Positions 35,435-45,800 of a stretch of DNA of 64,000 nt are shown here, piece by piece. The notes under the pieces are model-generated. The model was not told the origin of the DNA. It searched no databases and worked only from the letters and a program-made list of their open reading frames with translations. This stretch comes from Paraburkholderia sp. SG-MS1 (GTDB taxonomy: Bacteria > Pseudomonadota > Gammaproteobacteria > Burkholderiales > Burkholderiaceae): assembly GCF_012275575.1 (NCBI RefSeq), contig NZ_NPIH01000276.1, forward strand, positions 62,001-126,000. The letters are read 5' to 3'. Positions within the stretch are counted from its first letter, which is position 1, and the number at the start of each line of letters is the position of its first letter. The position numbers and the translations under genes were made by a program.

Positions 35435-36139
35435 ATGATCTATGAACTCCGCCTATACTCCGTCGCGCCCGGCCGAATGGCCGACGTGAACGATCGATTC
35501 GCCCAACATCTCCCGCCGCTGTTCCAGCGTCATGGGGTGAACTGTGTTGGACGATGGACCGCGTTGGCCGGACCAAATGCCCCTCGCTTCGTCTACATGA
35601 TGGCTTATCGCGACTACGCCCATCGCGAGGAAACCTGGGCGAGCTTCTACCAGGACGATGAATGGTGGAGAATTCGCGCCGCGACCAACGCGGGGCATGA
35701 AATGGTGGAGCGACATGATTTGCTCTTCCTCAAGCCAAATGCATTGTGGGGCGCCCCAACGAGACCCGCATCGACGGTAGCAGGGTTGCACGAGTTGGTC
35801 ATGCAGGAGATCGCGCCCGGACAAAATTCTGTCGCCAACGCGTTCCTGCGAGACACATACTTGCCCTTGCTTCGCGAAGCAGGAGCGCAAGTTCTCGGCC
35901 TGTTTGATATGGCCTCGGGACCGGCGATGCAAAAGATGGCATATTTCTTTGCCTGGCCAGATGCGGCCACTTGGCACGCGGGGCGCCATTGGATGGAAAA
36001 TCACGCCGACATGCGCGCCGTTCTGACATCACAACGTCGAACGACCGGCACCACCTGTTTTCAGCGCAGCGAAGTCAATCTGCTGGAGGTTGCACCCGGC
36101 GTCGCGATTCGTTCGGAGTTCGGCCGCGGCAGTGAATAA
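35435..36139 (+). CDS. NIPSNAP-family protein, two-domain
   Basis: A 234-residue protein with two NIPSNAP/ferredoxin-like-fold modules. The first runs from MIYELRLYSVAPGRMADVND to about residue 100; the second starts near LHELVMQEIAPGQNSVAN. FVYMMAYRDYAHREETW and AYFFAWPDAATW are the paired family strands. NIPSNAP proteins are common in bacterial degradative clusters; a few act as isomerases or hydratases, most are undefined. ATG 35435 is chosen because the family N-terminus begins there and operator copy B is just upstream. Confidence 0.83.
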   Translation: MIYELRLYSVAPGRMADVNDRFAQHLPPLFQRHGVNCVGRWTALAGPNAPRFVYMMAYRDYAHREETWASFYQDDEWWRIRAATNAGHEMVERHDLLFLKPNALWGAPTRPASTVAGLHELVMQEIAPGQNSVANAFLRDTYLPLLREAGAQVLGLFDMASGPAMQKMAYFFAWPDAATWHAGRHWMENHADMRAVLTSQRRTTGTTCFQRSEVNLLEVAPGVAIRSEFGRGSE

Positions 36140-36309
36140 TTGTCGACGCGCCTGCAACCGCAAAAATGGAAGAAGAGCTCGTCGCCCTGCGCGCGCGGGC
36201 GCTCAAGGGCATGTCGCGCAGCGATCTCAAAGCAACGCTGCGCTTGCTCGACGCTTTCACGATTGACGCCGCCGGGCGCGCCGAGGAAGGTGGCCCGGAC
36301 GCGGCATAA
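36136..36309 (+). pseudogene. Possible C-terminal relic of a MarR-type regulator
   Basis: An open stretch ending at TAA 36307-36309 reads KMEEELVALRARALKGMSRS, then DLKATLRLLDAF, like the last two helices of a MarR-family repressor. A 47-codon ATG frame starts at 36166. No DNA-binding part is present. It lies between the island's last gene and selC. Confidence 0.4.
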
Positions 36310-36617
36310 AACGAACCGGATGCGCTGGCTAAGACGGTGCCGGCCAGACCCGCGCCCACCGTCCGCAAGTCCGTGCGTTGCGCGCGGCGGCGCTGCCACC
36401 CGACGGGACAACGAGTTAAAGGTCAACATGCTGGCTGAACGTCGAGCAAACCAACGGCCAAGTTCTGGGCTACGCACTATCGGCTGTCATAGCTTAGGGT
36501 CATCGGGAACGGTAAAAAAGGTAAATCGGGCAGGTGATTTTTAAACCAATTAACTTCCAAGCGGAAGTTTTATGGTTACCTCTACAGAAGAGGTTGGAAT
36601 AGCCCGGAAAGCCTGTG
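36310..36617. other. Junction region between accessory half and selC
   Basis: About 300 bases with no gene. Two small perfect inverted repeats are present: AACTTCC-AAGC-GGAAGTT at 36552-36569 and ACCTCT-ACAGA-AGAGGT at 36578-36594. Either could help end the selC/selB-side transcript or the facing one; neither has a strong U-run. Confidence 0.4.
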
Positions 36618-36713
36618 TGGCGGAAGGCAGCCGGAGTCGAACCGACCTGAGAACGTCTGACGTCCTCAACTGGGTTTGAAGCCCAGCCGCACCACCGGAT
36701 ACGAATGCCTTCC
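36618..36713 (-). tRNA. selC: tRNA-Sec (anticodon TCA)
   Basis: The minus strand folds as a selenocysteine tRNA of about 96 bases including an encoded CCA. The acceptor stem GGAAGGC pairs with GCCTTCC, the anticodon loop CTTCAAA gives TCA (36677-36679 on the plus strand is tga), and the extra arm is long, as in all tRNA-Sec. It lies 20 bases downstream of selB on the same strand. Its 3' end faces the accessory half, a known integration target for genomic islands. Confidence 0.95.
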
Positions 36714-36733
36714 TTCGGTGATTGAACTACGCG

Positions 36734-38653
36734 TTATTCGATCAGCAGATCGAGCCAACGACTATCCGTGCGCATCAGGTGCAGGCCACGGTGGAAGCGA
36801 GTATACCCAACCCGGTCGAAGAATTCCAAAAGCTGGATCGCGCGCTTGCGTCCCAATCCGGTGGCATCACGAAAAGGCGCGGCCCCTACCGTGCCCGCGT
36901 TTTTCTGTGCTTCGGTCGCCGCGATGGCAGCCAGTTCGCGGATCATCTCCGGGTGATAAAAGAGATCACGCACGACCTGAAAAAGCTCGCCCTGGCGCGC
37001 GAGTTTGCGCATCAATTGACGCACACGCTCCTCGGGCACACCATGCGCGCTCGCCAGATCACGCACCCACGGCGGGTCGAAGCGCCCCGCCTTGACGGCC
37101 GGCAGCAGCGCTGCCGCGAGCGCCCGATCGGCGTCGTCGAGCGTCACGGTGTGGTGAGGCAAATGCAGCCATGGCCCGCGCTTGACCACCGCACCGCGCG
37201 CCGCCGCTTCATCGACCAGCGCGCGCCACAGCGCATCGTCCACCAAAGGTGCTGCGATTCGCCGCAAGCGCGACACGTCCGGGCCCAGTTCGTCCGGCGA
37301 GCGCTCGTGATATTGCGTCAGCGTCGATATCAGCCGGTGGTCTAACGCCTGCCACGCAACATCGGCAACCAGCAACGCATCGTGGCGAGGCAATTCGACC
37401 ACGCGAGTGCCCGACGGCAACGCGAGCGCAGCCGCCGGCATGCCCGTTAGCCTTTCCAGCAACGCGCGCGACAAACCGTGCGGCGCTCTCGCGAACATCG
37501 CGTCGAGCGTGCCGGTGTCGAGCATCGTCTGGATCGCATCGAGCCACGCGAGCCGCTCGGCCGAGCGCCGTTTGCGCGACGGCGCGAATGCATCGAGCAC
37601 ATGCCCACCGCCTACGGTTCGATCGGCCTGCGCATTGCGCACGACGAATCGGTCACCCGCCACCGCGCACACCGGCCGCTCGAACACGAGTTGCACACGA
37701 GCGCGCTGACCGGCGCCGAGTGTTTCACCTTCGAGCAATGCGACATGCGCTACCTGATGCTGTGTGCCCAGATGCACATGCAGCGGCGCCCAATGCTCGA
37801 GCGTCAGCGGCGCATCGGCGAGCAGCGTCAGCATCACGTCGAGCCGCTCCGACGCTTGCGACAGACGCGGATCCACGATCCAGTCGCCGCGATCGATCGC
37901 ACTTTTTTCGATGCCCGCCAGATTCAATGCACAGCGCTCGCCGGCACGCCCGGTCTCGGCCGGCCGATTCTGCGCATGAATGCTGCGCACCCGCACCGCC
38001 TGATTCTTCGGCGCCAGCAGCATCGTCCCGCCGACCGTCACGCTGCCGGCGACCACGGTCCCGGTGACGATGGTGCCTTGCCCCGCGAGTGTGAAGACCC
38101 GATCGACGGCGAGCCGGAACAGGCCGTCGGCGCGCTTCATATGCCACGCCTCGGCGGCCGCGTGCAGATGCGCTTTCAACGCGGCCACGCCGGGATCATC
38201 AGCGCGCGTCGCGCAGGTCTCGAACACGGGCGCATCCTTCAGCACGCCGCCGCTCACAAACGCGGCGAGCTCATCGCGCACTTCCCGCAGCCGCTGCGTA
38301 TCCACGCGATCCACCTTGGTCAACGCAATCGCGCCGCGCTGAATGCCGAGCAGTTCCACGATCGCCAGATGCTCGCGCGTTTGCGGCATCACACCGTCGT
38401 CGGCGGCAATCACGAGGAGCGCGAAATCGATGCCGCTCGCGCCCGCGGTCATCGTATGCACGAGCTTTTCGTGGCCGGGCACGTCGATCAGGCCGAGCAC
38501 GTCGCCGTTCTCGAGCGGCACGTACGCGTAACCCAGTTCGATCGAAATGCCGCGCGCCTTTTCTTCCTTCAGCCGGTCCGTATCGACGCCCGACAACGCC
38601 TTCACCAGGCTCGTCTTGCCGTGGTCGATGTGTCCCGCCGTGCCGACGATCAT
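36734..38653 (-). CDS. selB: Selenocysteine-specific elongation factor SelB
   Basis: A 639-residue GTPase that carries Sec-tRNA to the ribosome at UGA codons by binding the SECIS hairpin. G1 is GTAGHIDHGKTSLVKAL at the start, G3 DVPGHE near 57, and the guanine-specificity motif is TKVD. Domains 2-3 follow to about residue 340, and the last 250 residues are the winged-helix repeats that bind SECIS RNA (LLEFFDRVGYTRFHRG near the end). Length is normal for proteobacterial SelB. The ATG overlaps the selA stop by four bases (ATGA). Confidence 0.97.
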   Translation of the reverse strand: MIVGTAGHIDHGKTSLVKALSGVDTDRLKEEKARGISIELGYAYVPLENGDVLGLIDVPGHEKLVHTMTAGASGIDFALLVIAADDGVMPQTREHLAIVELLGIQRGAIALTKVDRVDTQRLREVRDELAAFVSGGVLKDAPVFETCATRADDPGVAALKAHLHAAAEAWHMKRADGLFRLAVDRVFTLAGQGTIVTGTVVAGSVTVGGTMLLAPKNQAVRVRSIHAQNRPAETGRAGERCALNLAGIEKSAIDRGDWIVDPRLSQASERLDVMLTLLADAPLTLEHWAPLHVHLGTQHQVAHVALLEGETLGAGQRARVQLVFERPVCAVAGDRFVVRNAQADRTVGGGHVLDAFAPSRKRRSAERLAWLDAIQTMLDTGTLDAMFARAPHGLSRALLERLTGMPAAALALPSGTRVVELPRHDALLVADVAWQALDHRLISTLTQYHERSPDELGPDVSRLRRIAAPLVDDALWRALVDEAAARGAVVKRGPWLHLPHHTVTLDDADRALAAALLPAVKAGRFDPPWVRDLASAHGVPEERVRQLMRKLARQGELFQVVRDLFYHPEMIRELAAIAATEAQKNAGTVGAAPFRDATGLGRKRAIQLLEFFDRVGYTRFHRGLHLMRTDSRWLDLLIE

Positions 38654-40092
38654 GCCTTCGCGCCCTTCAGTTGTTCGGTCAACTGCGCGATCAGTTGCGC
38701 TTCATCGGCGGCTTCGAGGCAGCGCAGATCGAGACGCAGCGCATCGTCCGCGATCCGGCCGATCACCGGTCGCGCCATCTCGCGCAGCAGCTTTTCCACC
38801 GCGAGCAGATGACGTCCGCCGCGTTTGCCGTCGGCCATCCTGACGACGAGGCCGTAGCTCGGCAGCACGTCGACCGGCAACGCGCCGCTGCCGATCTGAC
38901 TGAACATCGGCTCCGCGACCACCGCATAGCGCTCGCCGAGCGCGCGCTGCAAAGCCGGCTGCACGCGCTCGGCGGCGAGCCGGATGTGGTCGGCGCCACG
39001 CGTGAGCAGGCGCAGCGTGGTGAGCCTCTCCACGAGTTTTTCCGGCGTGCGATACAACTGCAGCACCGGCTCCAGCGCCGCGAGCGTCAGCTTGCCGACA
39101 CGCAGCGCGCGCTTGAGCGGATGCTTCTTGATCTTCGCGATCAGATCGCGCCGGCCCACGATCAAGCCCGCTTGCGGGCCGCCAAGCAGCTTGTCGCCAC
39201 TGAACGTGACGAGGTCCGCGCCGGCTTCGACGGTTTCGCGTACGGTCGGCTCGCGCGGCAAGCCCCATTGGCTCAGATCGACCAGCGTGCCGCTGCCGAG
39301 GTCCACGGCGACCGCGAGGCCGCGCTCATGCGCAAGCGGCGCGATTTCATCGAGGCCGGCTTCCCTGGTGAAGCCGGTGATCGCATAGTTGCTCGCGTGG
39401 ACCTTCATCAGCAGCGCGGTTTGCGGACCGATGGCTTCGGCGTAGTCCTTCAGATGCGTGCGATTGGTCGTGCCGACCTCGCGCAGTCTGGCGCCCGCGC
39501 GGCTCATGATGTCAGGAATGCGAAACGCGCCGCCAATCTCCACCAGCTCACCGCGCGACACGACCACTTCTTTCTTCGACGCCAGCGCAGACAGGGTCAG
39601 CAGCACCGCGGCGGCATTGTTGTTGACCACGGTGGACGCTTCGGCGCCGGTCAGTTCGCAGATGAGTTCGTCGATGAGGTCGTCGCGATCGCCGCGCTTG
39701 CCGGTGGCGAGATCGAACTCGAGGTTGGCGGGCTGCGTGAGCGCCTTCATCACGGCCTGCACTGCCTCGTCGGGCAACAGCGCGCGGCCGAGGTTGGTGT
39801 GCAGCACCGTGCCGGTCAGATTGAACACGCTGCGCAAGCGCGACGCGTTGCGCTCGCGCAGCGCGGCTTCGACCGCGGCGTGCAGGCGGGCGATGTCGAG
39901 CGCGCTGACGGATGCATCGCCCGCCTGCGCGCTGGCGCGCCACGCGTCGAGTGCAGCGCGCACCGCGCCCAGCACCTGCGTACGACCATAGTCGCCGATC
40001 AGCGCCGCGAATTCCGCCGACGCCATGACCTTCTCCACCGACGGCACACGCGCCATCAGCGCGCGCAATGCCGAGCCGCTCACATCGCTCAC
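38650..40092 (-). CDS. selA: L-seryl-tRNA(Sec) selenium transferase SelA
   Basis: A 480-residue PLP enzyme that converts seryl-tRNA(Sec) to selenocysteyl-tRNA with selenophosphate. The PLP lysine is K301 in TFSGDKLLGGPQAG. N-terminal tRNA-binding helices (residues 1-75) and NLTGTVLHTNLGRALL near residue 91 are family marks. The start is GTG at 40092 with AAGGGA upstream. It lies between fdhE (about 35 bases away) and selB (4-base overlap), so fdhE-selA-selB-selC is most likely one transcript. Confidence 0.97.
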   Translation of the reverse strand: MSDVSGSALRALMARVPSVEKVMASAEFAALIGDYGRTQVLGAVRAALDAWRASAQAGDASVSALDIARLHAAVEAALRERNASRLRSVFNLTGTVLHTNLGRALLPDEAVQAVMKALTQPANLEFDLATGKRGDRDDLIDELICELTGAEASTVVNNNAAAVLLTLSALASKKEVVVSRGELVEIGGAFRIPDIMSRAGARLREVGTTNRTHLKDYAEAIGPQTALLMKVHASNYAITGFTREAGLDEIAPLAHERGLAVAVDLGSGTLVDLSQWGLPREPTVRETVEAGADLVTFSGDKLLGGPQAGLIVGRRDLIAKIKKHPLKRALRVGKLTLAALEPVLQLYRTPEKLVERLTTLRLLTRGADHIRLAAERVQPALQRALGERYAVVAEPMFSQIGSGALPVDVLPSYGLVVRMADGKRGGRHLLAVEKLLREMARPVIGRIADDALRLDLRCLEAADEAQLIAQLTEQLKGAKA

Positions 40093-40126
40093 GAAGCAAT
40101 CCCTTTGAAGTGGTGTCCGGCTGATT

Positions 40127-41128
40127 CTAGTCGGACCCGGACTCGCCGGCGGGCTCTTCCGCGTCGTCAGCCTGCTCCGGCCACAGCCACGGATGCGGCG
40201 ACGCCCGCCGGTAACCCTCCGCCCCCATCAGCAGATCCAGCGTGAGGCTGGCGAGATCGTCCGCGAACGGCTCGAAATCGTAGTCCTTCGACTGAATGCC
40301 GATCTTCCGGTAAGTATGGCATTCGTCGCACGACTCCGCCTTCAATACGGCGTTTTTCGATTCGGCTTCCCGCGTCGCTTCGTCAGCGTCCGGCGAGCCG
40401 ACCGCGTGATAGGCAATGCCTTTGGTGGAATCGCAGTTCGAGCATTTCGAGCGCACCATGTGCCACTCGGTCGAGCACAAGCCGCATTGCAGGTAGCGGT
40501 AATTGTCATATGCGCCCCCCACCCGCACGATGCTCGCCACGGGATGCGAGCCGCACACGGGACACAGCCCGAGCGTTTCGATGTACGGCACTGCACGCTT
40601 GTCGATGTCAGCGGCGAGATCGGTCCAGACCACCTGCAGCGCGGCCATGATGAACGGCGCGCTAGCCGGATCGACTTCGTCGAAGCGCTGCGCGAAGATC
40701 GCGTCCGCCTGGGCGTCGAGCGTGGCCGAGTCGAGCGTGCGCAAGCGCGCGATCAATTCCACGAGCGGCGGCGTGAGCGGACCGGCGGCTTCGAGCTTGT
40801 CGAGCAACTGGCTCAGTACCTTGCGCCACGCGGGATCGCGAGCGCCGGAGAGCGCCGGAATCAGCGGCATCGAGTGTTGCTGCGCGCTTGCGATCAGTTC
40901 GGGGCTCGGCGGCTGCGCCTTGAAGCCCGCGATCACCGCCTGCTGCGCGTCGGCCAGCACGGCCATCAGGCGCAGGTAACCGGCGATCGGATTGTTGAGA
41001 CCCGCGAGCTGGCGCAGGCGCACGGCGCGCGGCGCGAACACCGCGAGGCGTTCCGGCATGCGGACGCGCGGAATCGCCGTGTGATCGAGCGCCTCGATGT
41101 CGCCCGCTTCAAGAATGCGTTGAACCAC
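40127..41128 (-). CDS. fdhE: Formate dehydrogenase accessory protein FdhE
   Basis: A 333-residue cytoplasmic protein needed for maturation of respiratory formate dehydrogenase. Four CxxC motifs of the rubredoxin-like iron-binding domain are seen in the last half: CPVCGSHP, CGLCSTEW, CSNCD and CDECHTY. The N-terminal half is helical. The start is GTG at 41128 with GAGG upstream. It lies about 90 bases after the cytochrome b subunit gene and just before selA, linking enzyme and selenocysteine machinery. Confidence 0.95.
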   Translation of the reverse strand: MVQRILEAGDIEALDHTAIPRVRMPERLAVFAPRAVRLRQLAGLNNPIAGYLRLMAVLADAQQAVIAGFKAQPPSPELIASAQQHSMPLIPALSGARDPAWRKVLSQLLDKLEAAGPLTPPLVELIARLRTLDSATLDAQADAIFAQRFDEVDPASAPFIMAALQVVWTDLAADIDKRAVPYIETLGLCPVCGSHPVASIVRVGGAYDNYRYLQCGLCSTEWHMVRSKCSNCDSTKGIAYHAVGSPDADEATREAESKNAVLKAESCDECHTYRKIGIQSKDYDFEPFADDLASLTLDLLMGAEGYRRASPHPWLWPEQADDAEEPAGESGSD

Positions 41129-41215
41129 TATATCGACCTCTAAAAACTGAAGAGCCGCCGCGCTTCGTCGAACAAAGGCGGCGGCTCGGTGTGCAGGGCG
41201 CTGAAACGCGCTACC

Positions 41216-41872
41216 TTATTTGCCGATGATTTCCTTGAACCAGTTCGGATGATGCTTGCGTGCCCAGCCGTACGTGACCGTGCCGCGCGTCATCGCGCCG
41301 ATCGAACCCTTCACCCACAACGCCGCATAAATATGCACGACGATGCCGACGATCAGCACGAACGCCGTGGCCGCATGCACCAGCGCCGCGAGCCGGATGA
41401 CCCCGATCGGGAAATAGAACGAGAAGTAGCGCCGCCAGATCACGATGCCGCTCGCGAGCAACAACACGAGACACACCACCATCGTGAAGAACAGCAGCTT
41501 CTGACCGGCGTTGTACTTGCCGATCGCAGGGAGCTTTTCCTCGCGATTGTTGAGCACGTCGTCGATCTGTTTCATCCACTGGATGTCGGCCTGGTCGAGA
41601 TAATTGTGATGCCAGAAGCGCAACGCAAGAATCAGGAACGACACGAACATCACGCAGCCGACGAACGGATGCAGGATCCGCGTCCATTGCCCGCCGCCGA
41701 AGATCGCATAGAGCCACGACATCGCCGGATGAAACATGGCGAGGCCGGAGAGCGCCAGCAACACGAACGTGATCGCGGTGATCCAGTGATTCGTGCGCTC
41801 GTTCGGCGTATAGCGCACGATCAGGCTATTGCCCTTCACGTCCTTCAGCCCGGTATGCTCAGGGTGCTTCAT
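41216..41872 (-). CDS. fdoI: Formate dehydrogenase gamma subunit, cytochrome b556
   Basis: A 218-residue inner-membrane cytochrome b with four expected transmembrane helices (for example WITAITFVLLALSGLAMF and LLFFTMVVCLVLLLASGIVI). It holds two b haems and passes electrons from the beta subunit to quinone. Candidate haem histidines are in NERTNHWITA, ILHPFVGC and ALVHAATAF. ATG 41872 is chosen; it overlaps the end of the beta-subunit gene by 14 bases. The longer frame to 41920 lies inside that gene. Confidence 0.93.
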   Translation of the reverse strand: MKHPEHTGLKDVKGNSLIVRYTPNERTNHWITAITFVLLALSGLAMFHPAMSWLYAIFGGGQWTRILHPFVGCVMFVSFLILALRFWHHNYLDQADIQWMKQIDDVLNNREEKLPAIGKYNAGQKLLFFTMVVCLVLLLASGIVIWRRYFSFYFPIGVIRLAALVHAATAFVLIVGIVVHIYAALWVKGSIGAMTRGTVTYGWARKHHPNWFKEIIGK

Positions 41873-42791
41873 TGGATGCCTCCCTCGAACGGCGTGCTTC
41901 GTCGGCTTCGCGTTGTGCAACGGCTTCGTCTTCCGCCGTCACCTCGTTCGGACCGACGCGCGTGTAATGGAAGAACCCGGCCACGGCTGCGAACGCAATA
42001 CCCGCCAGCGCCAGCGGCTTGGCCAGACCCTTCCACAGCGAGACCATCACGCTGATCTTCGGAGTGTCCGGCAGACCGTGATACAGACCCGGCCGGTCGG
42101 CATGGTGCAGCACGTACATCACGTGCGTGCCGCCCACTCCGGCGGGATCGTACAGACCGGCGTTCTGGAAACCCCGCTCCTTCAGATCCACAATCCGGTC
42201 CGCGGCCTGCTGGTGCATGTCCTCCTTGGTGCCGAACATGATTGCACCGGTCGGACAGGTCTTCACGCAAGCCGGCTCCTGGCCGACCGCCACGCGATCC
42301 GAACACAGCGTGCACTTGTATGCACGGTGGTCCTTCTTCGAAATGCGCGGTACGTTGAACGGGCAGCCGGCGATGCAATAGCCACAGCCGATGCAGTTTT
42401 CCTCGTGGAAATCCACGATGCCGTTCGTGTACTGCACGATCGCGCCAGGCGCCGGACAGGCTTTCAGGCAGCCCGGATCCTCGCAGTGCATGCAGCCGTC
42501 CTTGCGGATCAGCCACTCCAGATCGCCTTGCTCATTCTCGTACTCGGAGAACCGCATGACGGTCCACGAGTGCTCGGTCAGATCGGCGGGGTTGTCGTAG
42601 ACGCCGACGTTCACGCCGACTTCGTCGCGCAGATCGTTCCATTCCATGCAGGCGGTCTGACACGCCTTGCAGCCAATGCACTTCGACACGTCGATGAGCT
42701 TGGCGACGGTACCCGTGACCGGCTCACGCGCTTGCGGCGCAGGCACGGTCGTGGCGGAGATACGTCTGATATCCAGTGATTGCAGTGCCAT
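41859..42791 (-). CDS. fdoH: Formate dehydrogenase beta subunit, four [4Fe-4S] ferredoxin
   Basis: A 310-residue iron-sulfur subunit. Four cysteine clusters are seen: CIGCKACQTACMEW near residue 38, CMHCEDPGCLKACP near 97, CIGCGYCIAGCPFNVPRI near 133, and CTLCSDRVAVGQEPACVKTCP near 157. A single C-terminal membrane helix (LALAGIAFAAVAGFFHY) anchors it to the inner membrane. It lies ten bases after the alpha subunit gene. It carries electrons from the selenoprotein to the cytochrome b subunit. Confidence 0.95.
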   Translation of the reverse strand: MALQSLDIRRISATTVPAPQAREPVTGTVAKLIDVSKCIGCKACQTACMEWNDLRDEVGVNVGVYDNPADLTEHSWTVMRFSEYENEQGDLEWLIRKDGCMHCEDPGCLKACPAPGAIVQYTNGIVDFHEENCIGCGYCIAGCPFNVPRISKKDHRAYKCTLCSDRVAVGQEPACVKTCPTGAIMFGTKEDMHQQAADRIVDLKERGFQNAGLYDPAGVGGTHVMYVLHHADRPGLYHGLPDTPKISVMVSLWKGLAKPLALAGIAFAAVAGFFHYTRVGPNEVTAEDEAVAQREADEARRSREASNEAP

Positions 42792-42800
42792 CTCTTTTCC

Positions 42801-45800
42801 TTATGCCTTTTCGACCTTGACGAGGAACGACTTGAATTCCGGTGTTTGCGAATTCCCATCGCCCACGGAAGGCGTCAGCGTATTGACGAGATAACCCGGT
42901 TGCGTGAGGCCCTTGAAGCCCCAGTGCAACGGCAATCCGACGGTCTGGACTTTCTTGCCTTCGATCGTCAGCGTTTTGATCCGCTTGGTGACGAGCGCGA
43001 CTGCGAACACGTGGCCGCGATTGGACGACACCTTGATGCGATCGCCTGCCACCACGCCGACTTCCTTCGCCAGATCCTCGCCGATCTCCACGAACTGCTG
43101 CGGCTGAACAATCGCATTCAGGTGCGCGTGCTTGGTCCAGTAGTGGAAATGCTCGGTCAGACGATAGGTGGTCGCCGTATGCGGGAAGTTTTCGTGGGTG
43201 CCGAATGCCGCCCGGTCGTCCGGGAACACGCGCGCCGCCGGATTGCTGACGACCGCCTTGTTCTGCGGATGCAGCGGGTTGTAGCCGAGCGGCGTTTCGA
43301 ACGGCTCATAGTGCTCGGGGAACGGCCCTTCGACCAGCCCGTCACGCGAAAAGAAGCGCGCGACACCCTCCGGATTCATGATGAACGGATTCATGCCGTT
43401 TTCAGGCGGCTCGTCGACCTTGAAGTCCGGAATGTCGGCACCCGACCACGTCTTGCCGTTCCAGGCAATCAGCTTGCGCTTCGGATCGAACGGCTTGCCG
43501 CTCACGTCGCACGACGCACGGTTGTACAGAATCCGCCGGTTCGCGGGCCACGCCCACGCCCAGTTCAGCGTATTGCCGATGCCAGTGGGGTCGGAGTTGT
43601 CGCGGCGGCCCATCTGGTTGCCCGCCTGAGTCCACGATCCGCAGAAGATCCAGCAACCGCTCGCGGTACTGCCGTCGTCGCGCAACTGCGCGAAGCTCGC
43701 CAGCTGCTCGCCCTTCTTCGCGAGCACCTTGGTTTTATCCGTCGGATCGGTGACGTCGGCGAGCGCCTTACCGTTGAACTCCATCGCGACCTCTTCGGGC
43801 GTGGGGCTTTCCGGATTGGAGTACGGCCAGCTCATATTGAGGATCGGATCGGGATACTTGCCGCCGTCCTTGCGATAGGCGTCGCGGATGCGCAGCCACA
43901 GCCCCGACATGATCTCGAGATCGCTCTTCGATTCGCCGGGGCCTTCTGCGCCTTGCCAGTGCCACTGCAGCACACGGCTCGAGCTGACCAGCGAGCCGCG
44001 CTCTTCCGCGAAACAGGTGGTCGGCAGACGGAATACCTCGGTCTGGATCGACGCCGTATCGACGTCGTTGAATTCCCCGAAGTTCTTCCAGAACTCGGAA
44101 GTCTCGGTGGCGAGCGGGTCCATGATGACGAGCCACTTCAGCTTGGCCAGACTCGCACCGATCTTCGCCTTGTTCGGCGCCGCGGCGAGGGGGTTGAAGC
44201 CCTGCGCGATGTAGCCGGTCATCTTGCCTTGATTCATCAGCTCGAAGACCTGCAGCATGTCGTACGACTTGTCGAGCTTGGGCAGATAGTCGAAGCCGAA
44301 GTTGTTCTCGGCCGTCGCGTTATCGCCCCACCACGACTTCATGAAGCTCACATGAAACGCGCGATAGTTGCGCCAGTAGCTCAACTGGTTCGGCCGCAGC
44401 GGCTGCGACGCGCGCTTCGTGATGTACGCGTCGAAGTCCTGCTCCGCTTCCATCGGCAACGTCATGTAGCCGGGCAGCAGGTTCGACATCAGGCCGAGGT
44501 CGGTCAAGCCCTGAATGTTGGAGTGACCGCGCAGCGCATTCATGCCGCCGCCCGCAATGCCGATGTTGCCGAGCAACAGTTGCACCATCGCGCCGGTCCG
44601 GATGATCTGCGAGCCGACCGAGTGATGCGTCCAGCCGAGCGCGTACAGCACCGTGCCGGCGCGTCCAGGGACCGCCGTCGATGCCAGCATTTCGCACACG
44701 TGCAGGAACTTCTCCTTCGGCGTGCCGCAGATTTTCTCGACCTGCTCGGGCGTGTAGCGCGAGTAGTGCTGCTTCAGCAGCTGATAGACGCAACGCGGGT
44801 TCTGCAACGTCGGATCGACCTTGGCGAAGCCGTCGTCGCCGCGCTCGTAGTCCCACGAACTCTTGTCGTAGCTGCGCTTCTCGGCGTTGTAGCCGGAATA
44901 CAGACCGTCGGTAAACGAGAAATCCTCACGAACGATGAACGACATGTCCGTGTAGTTTTTCACGTACTCATGCTGGATCTTGTCGTTGGTGAGCAGATAG
45001 TTGATCACGCCGCCCAGGAATACGATGTCCGAGCCGGTCCGGATCTGCGCGTAATAGTCCGCCACCGACGCCGTGCGCGTAAAGCGCGGGTCGACCACGA
45101 TCAATTTCGCCTTGCGATGCGCCTTGGCTTCCGTCACCCACTTGAAACCGCACGGGTGCGCCTCGGCCGCATTGCCGCCCATCACGAGAATCACATCCGC
45201 GTTCTTGATGTCGACCCAATGGTTCGTCATCGCTCCACGGCCAAACGTCGGGGCAAGACCTGCCACCGTCGGGCCGTGTCAGACACGTGCTTGATTGTCG
45301 AATGCGAGCATGCCAAGACTACGGATAGTCTTGTGCGTCAAATAACCTACTTCATTGCTGCCGGCGGATGCGGCCAACATGCCGGTGGTCAGCCAGCGGT
45401 TGACCTTCTTGCCGTCTTCGGTCGTCTCGACGAAGTTGGCGTCGCGATCTTCCTTCATCAGCCTGGCGATGCGGTCGAGCGCGTCTTCCCACGAAATACG
45501 CTTCCATTCATTGGAGCCGGCCGCGCGGTACTCGGGATACTTCAGACGGCTTTCACTATGAATGAAGTCGATCAGGCTCGCGCCCTTCGGACACAGCGTG
45601 CCTCGATTGACCGGATGATCGGGATCGCCTTCGATGTGGATGATGCTGGACTTTGCATTCTTGGCGTTGTCGCCCAGTCCGTACATCAGGATGCCGCAGC
45701 CTACCGAGCAGTACGGGCAGGTGTTGCGGGTTTCGGTTGTGCGCGACAATTTGTACTGGCGGACTTCCGCTAGCGCGGGTGCCGGCGAGAAGCCCATCAG

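Noticed and set aside
36722..40245. Long plus-strand open frames opposite selB and selA (36722-37345, 37478-38812, 38671-40245)
   Set aside because: They are antisense shadows in GC-rich DNA; their products are Arg/His/Gln-rich and resemble no family, while the minus strand has clear SelB and SelA motifs.
45266..45281. Frame break in fdoG as a nonsense mutation
   Set aside because: TGA is at the conserved selenocysteine position, followed by a SECIS hairpin, with all sel genes in the same window.
42780..45773. A 997-codon plus-strand frame opposite the formate dehydrogenase gene
   Set aside because: Shadow of fdoG. Composition is typical of reverse-strand frames and no start signal or domain is present.
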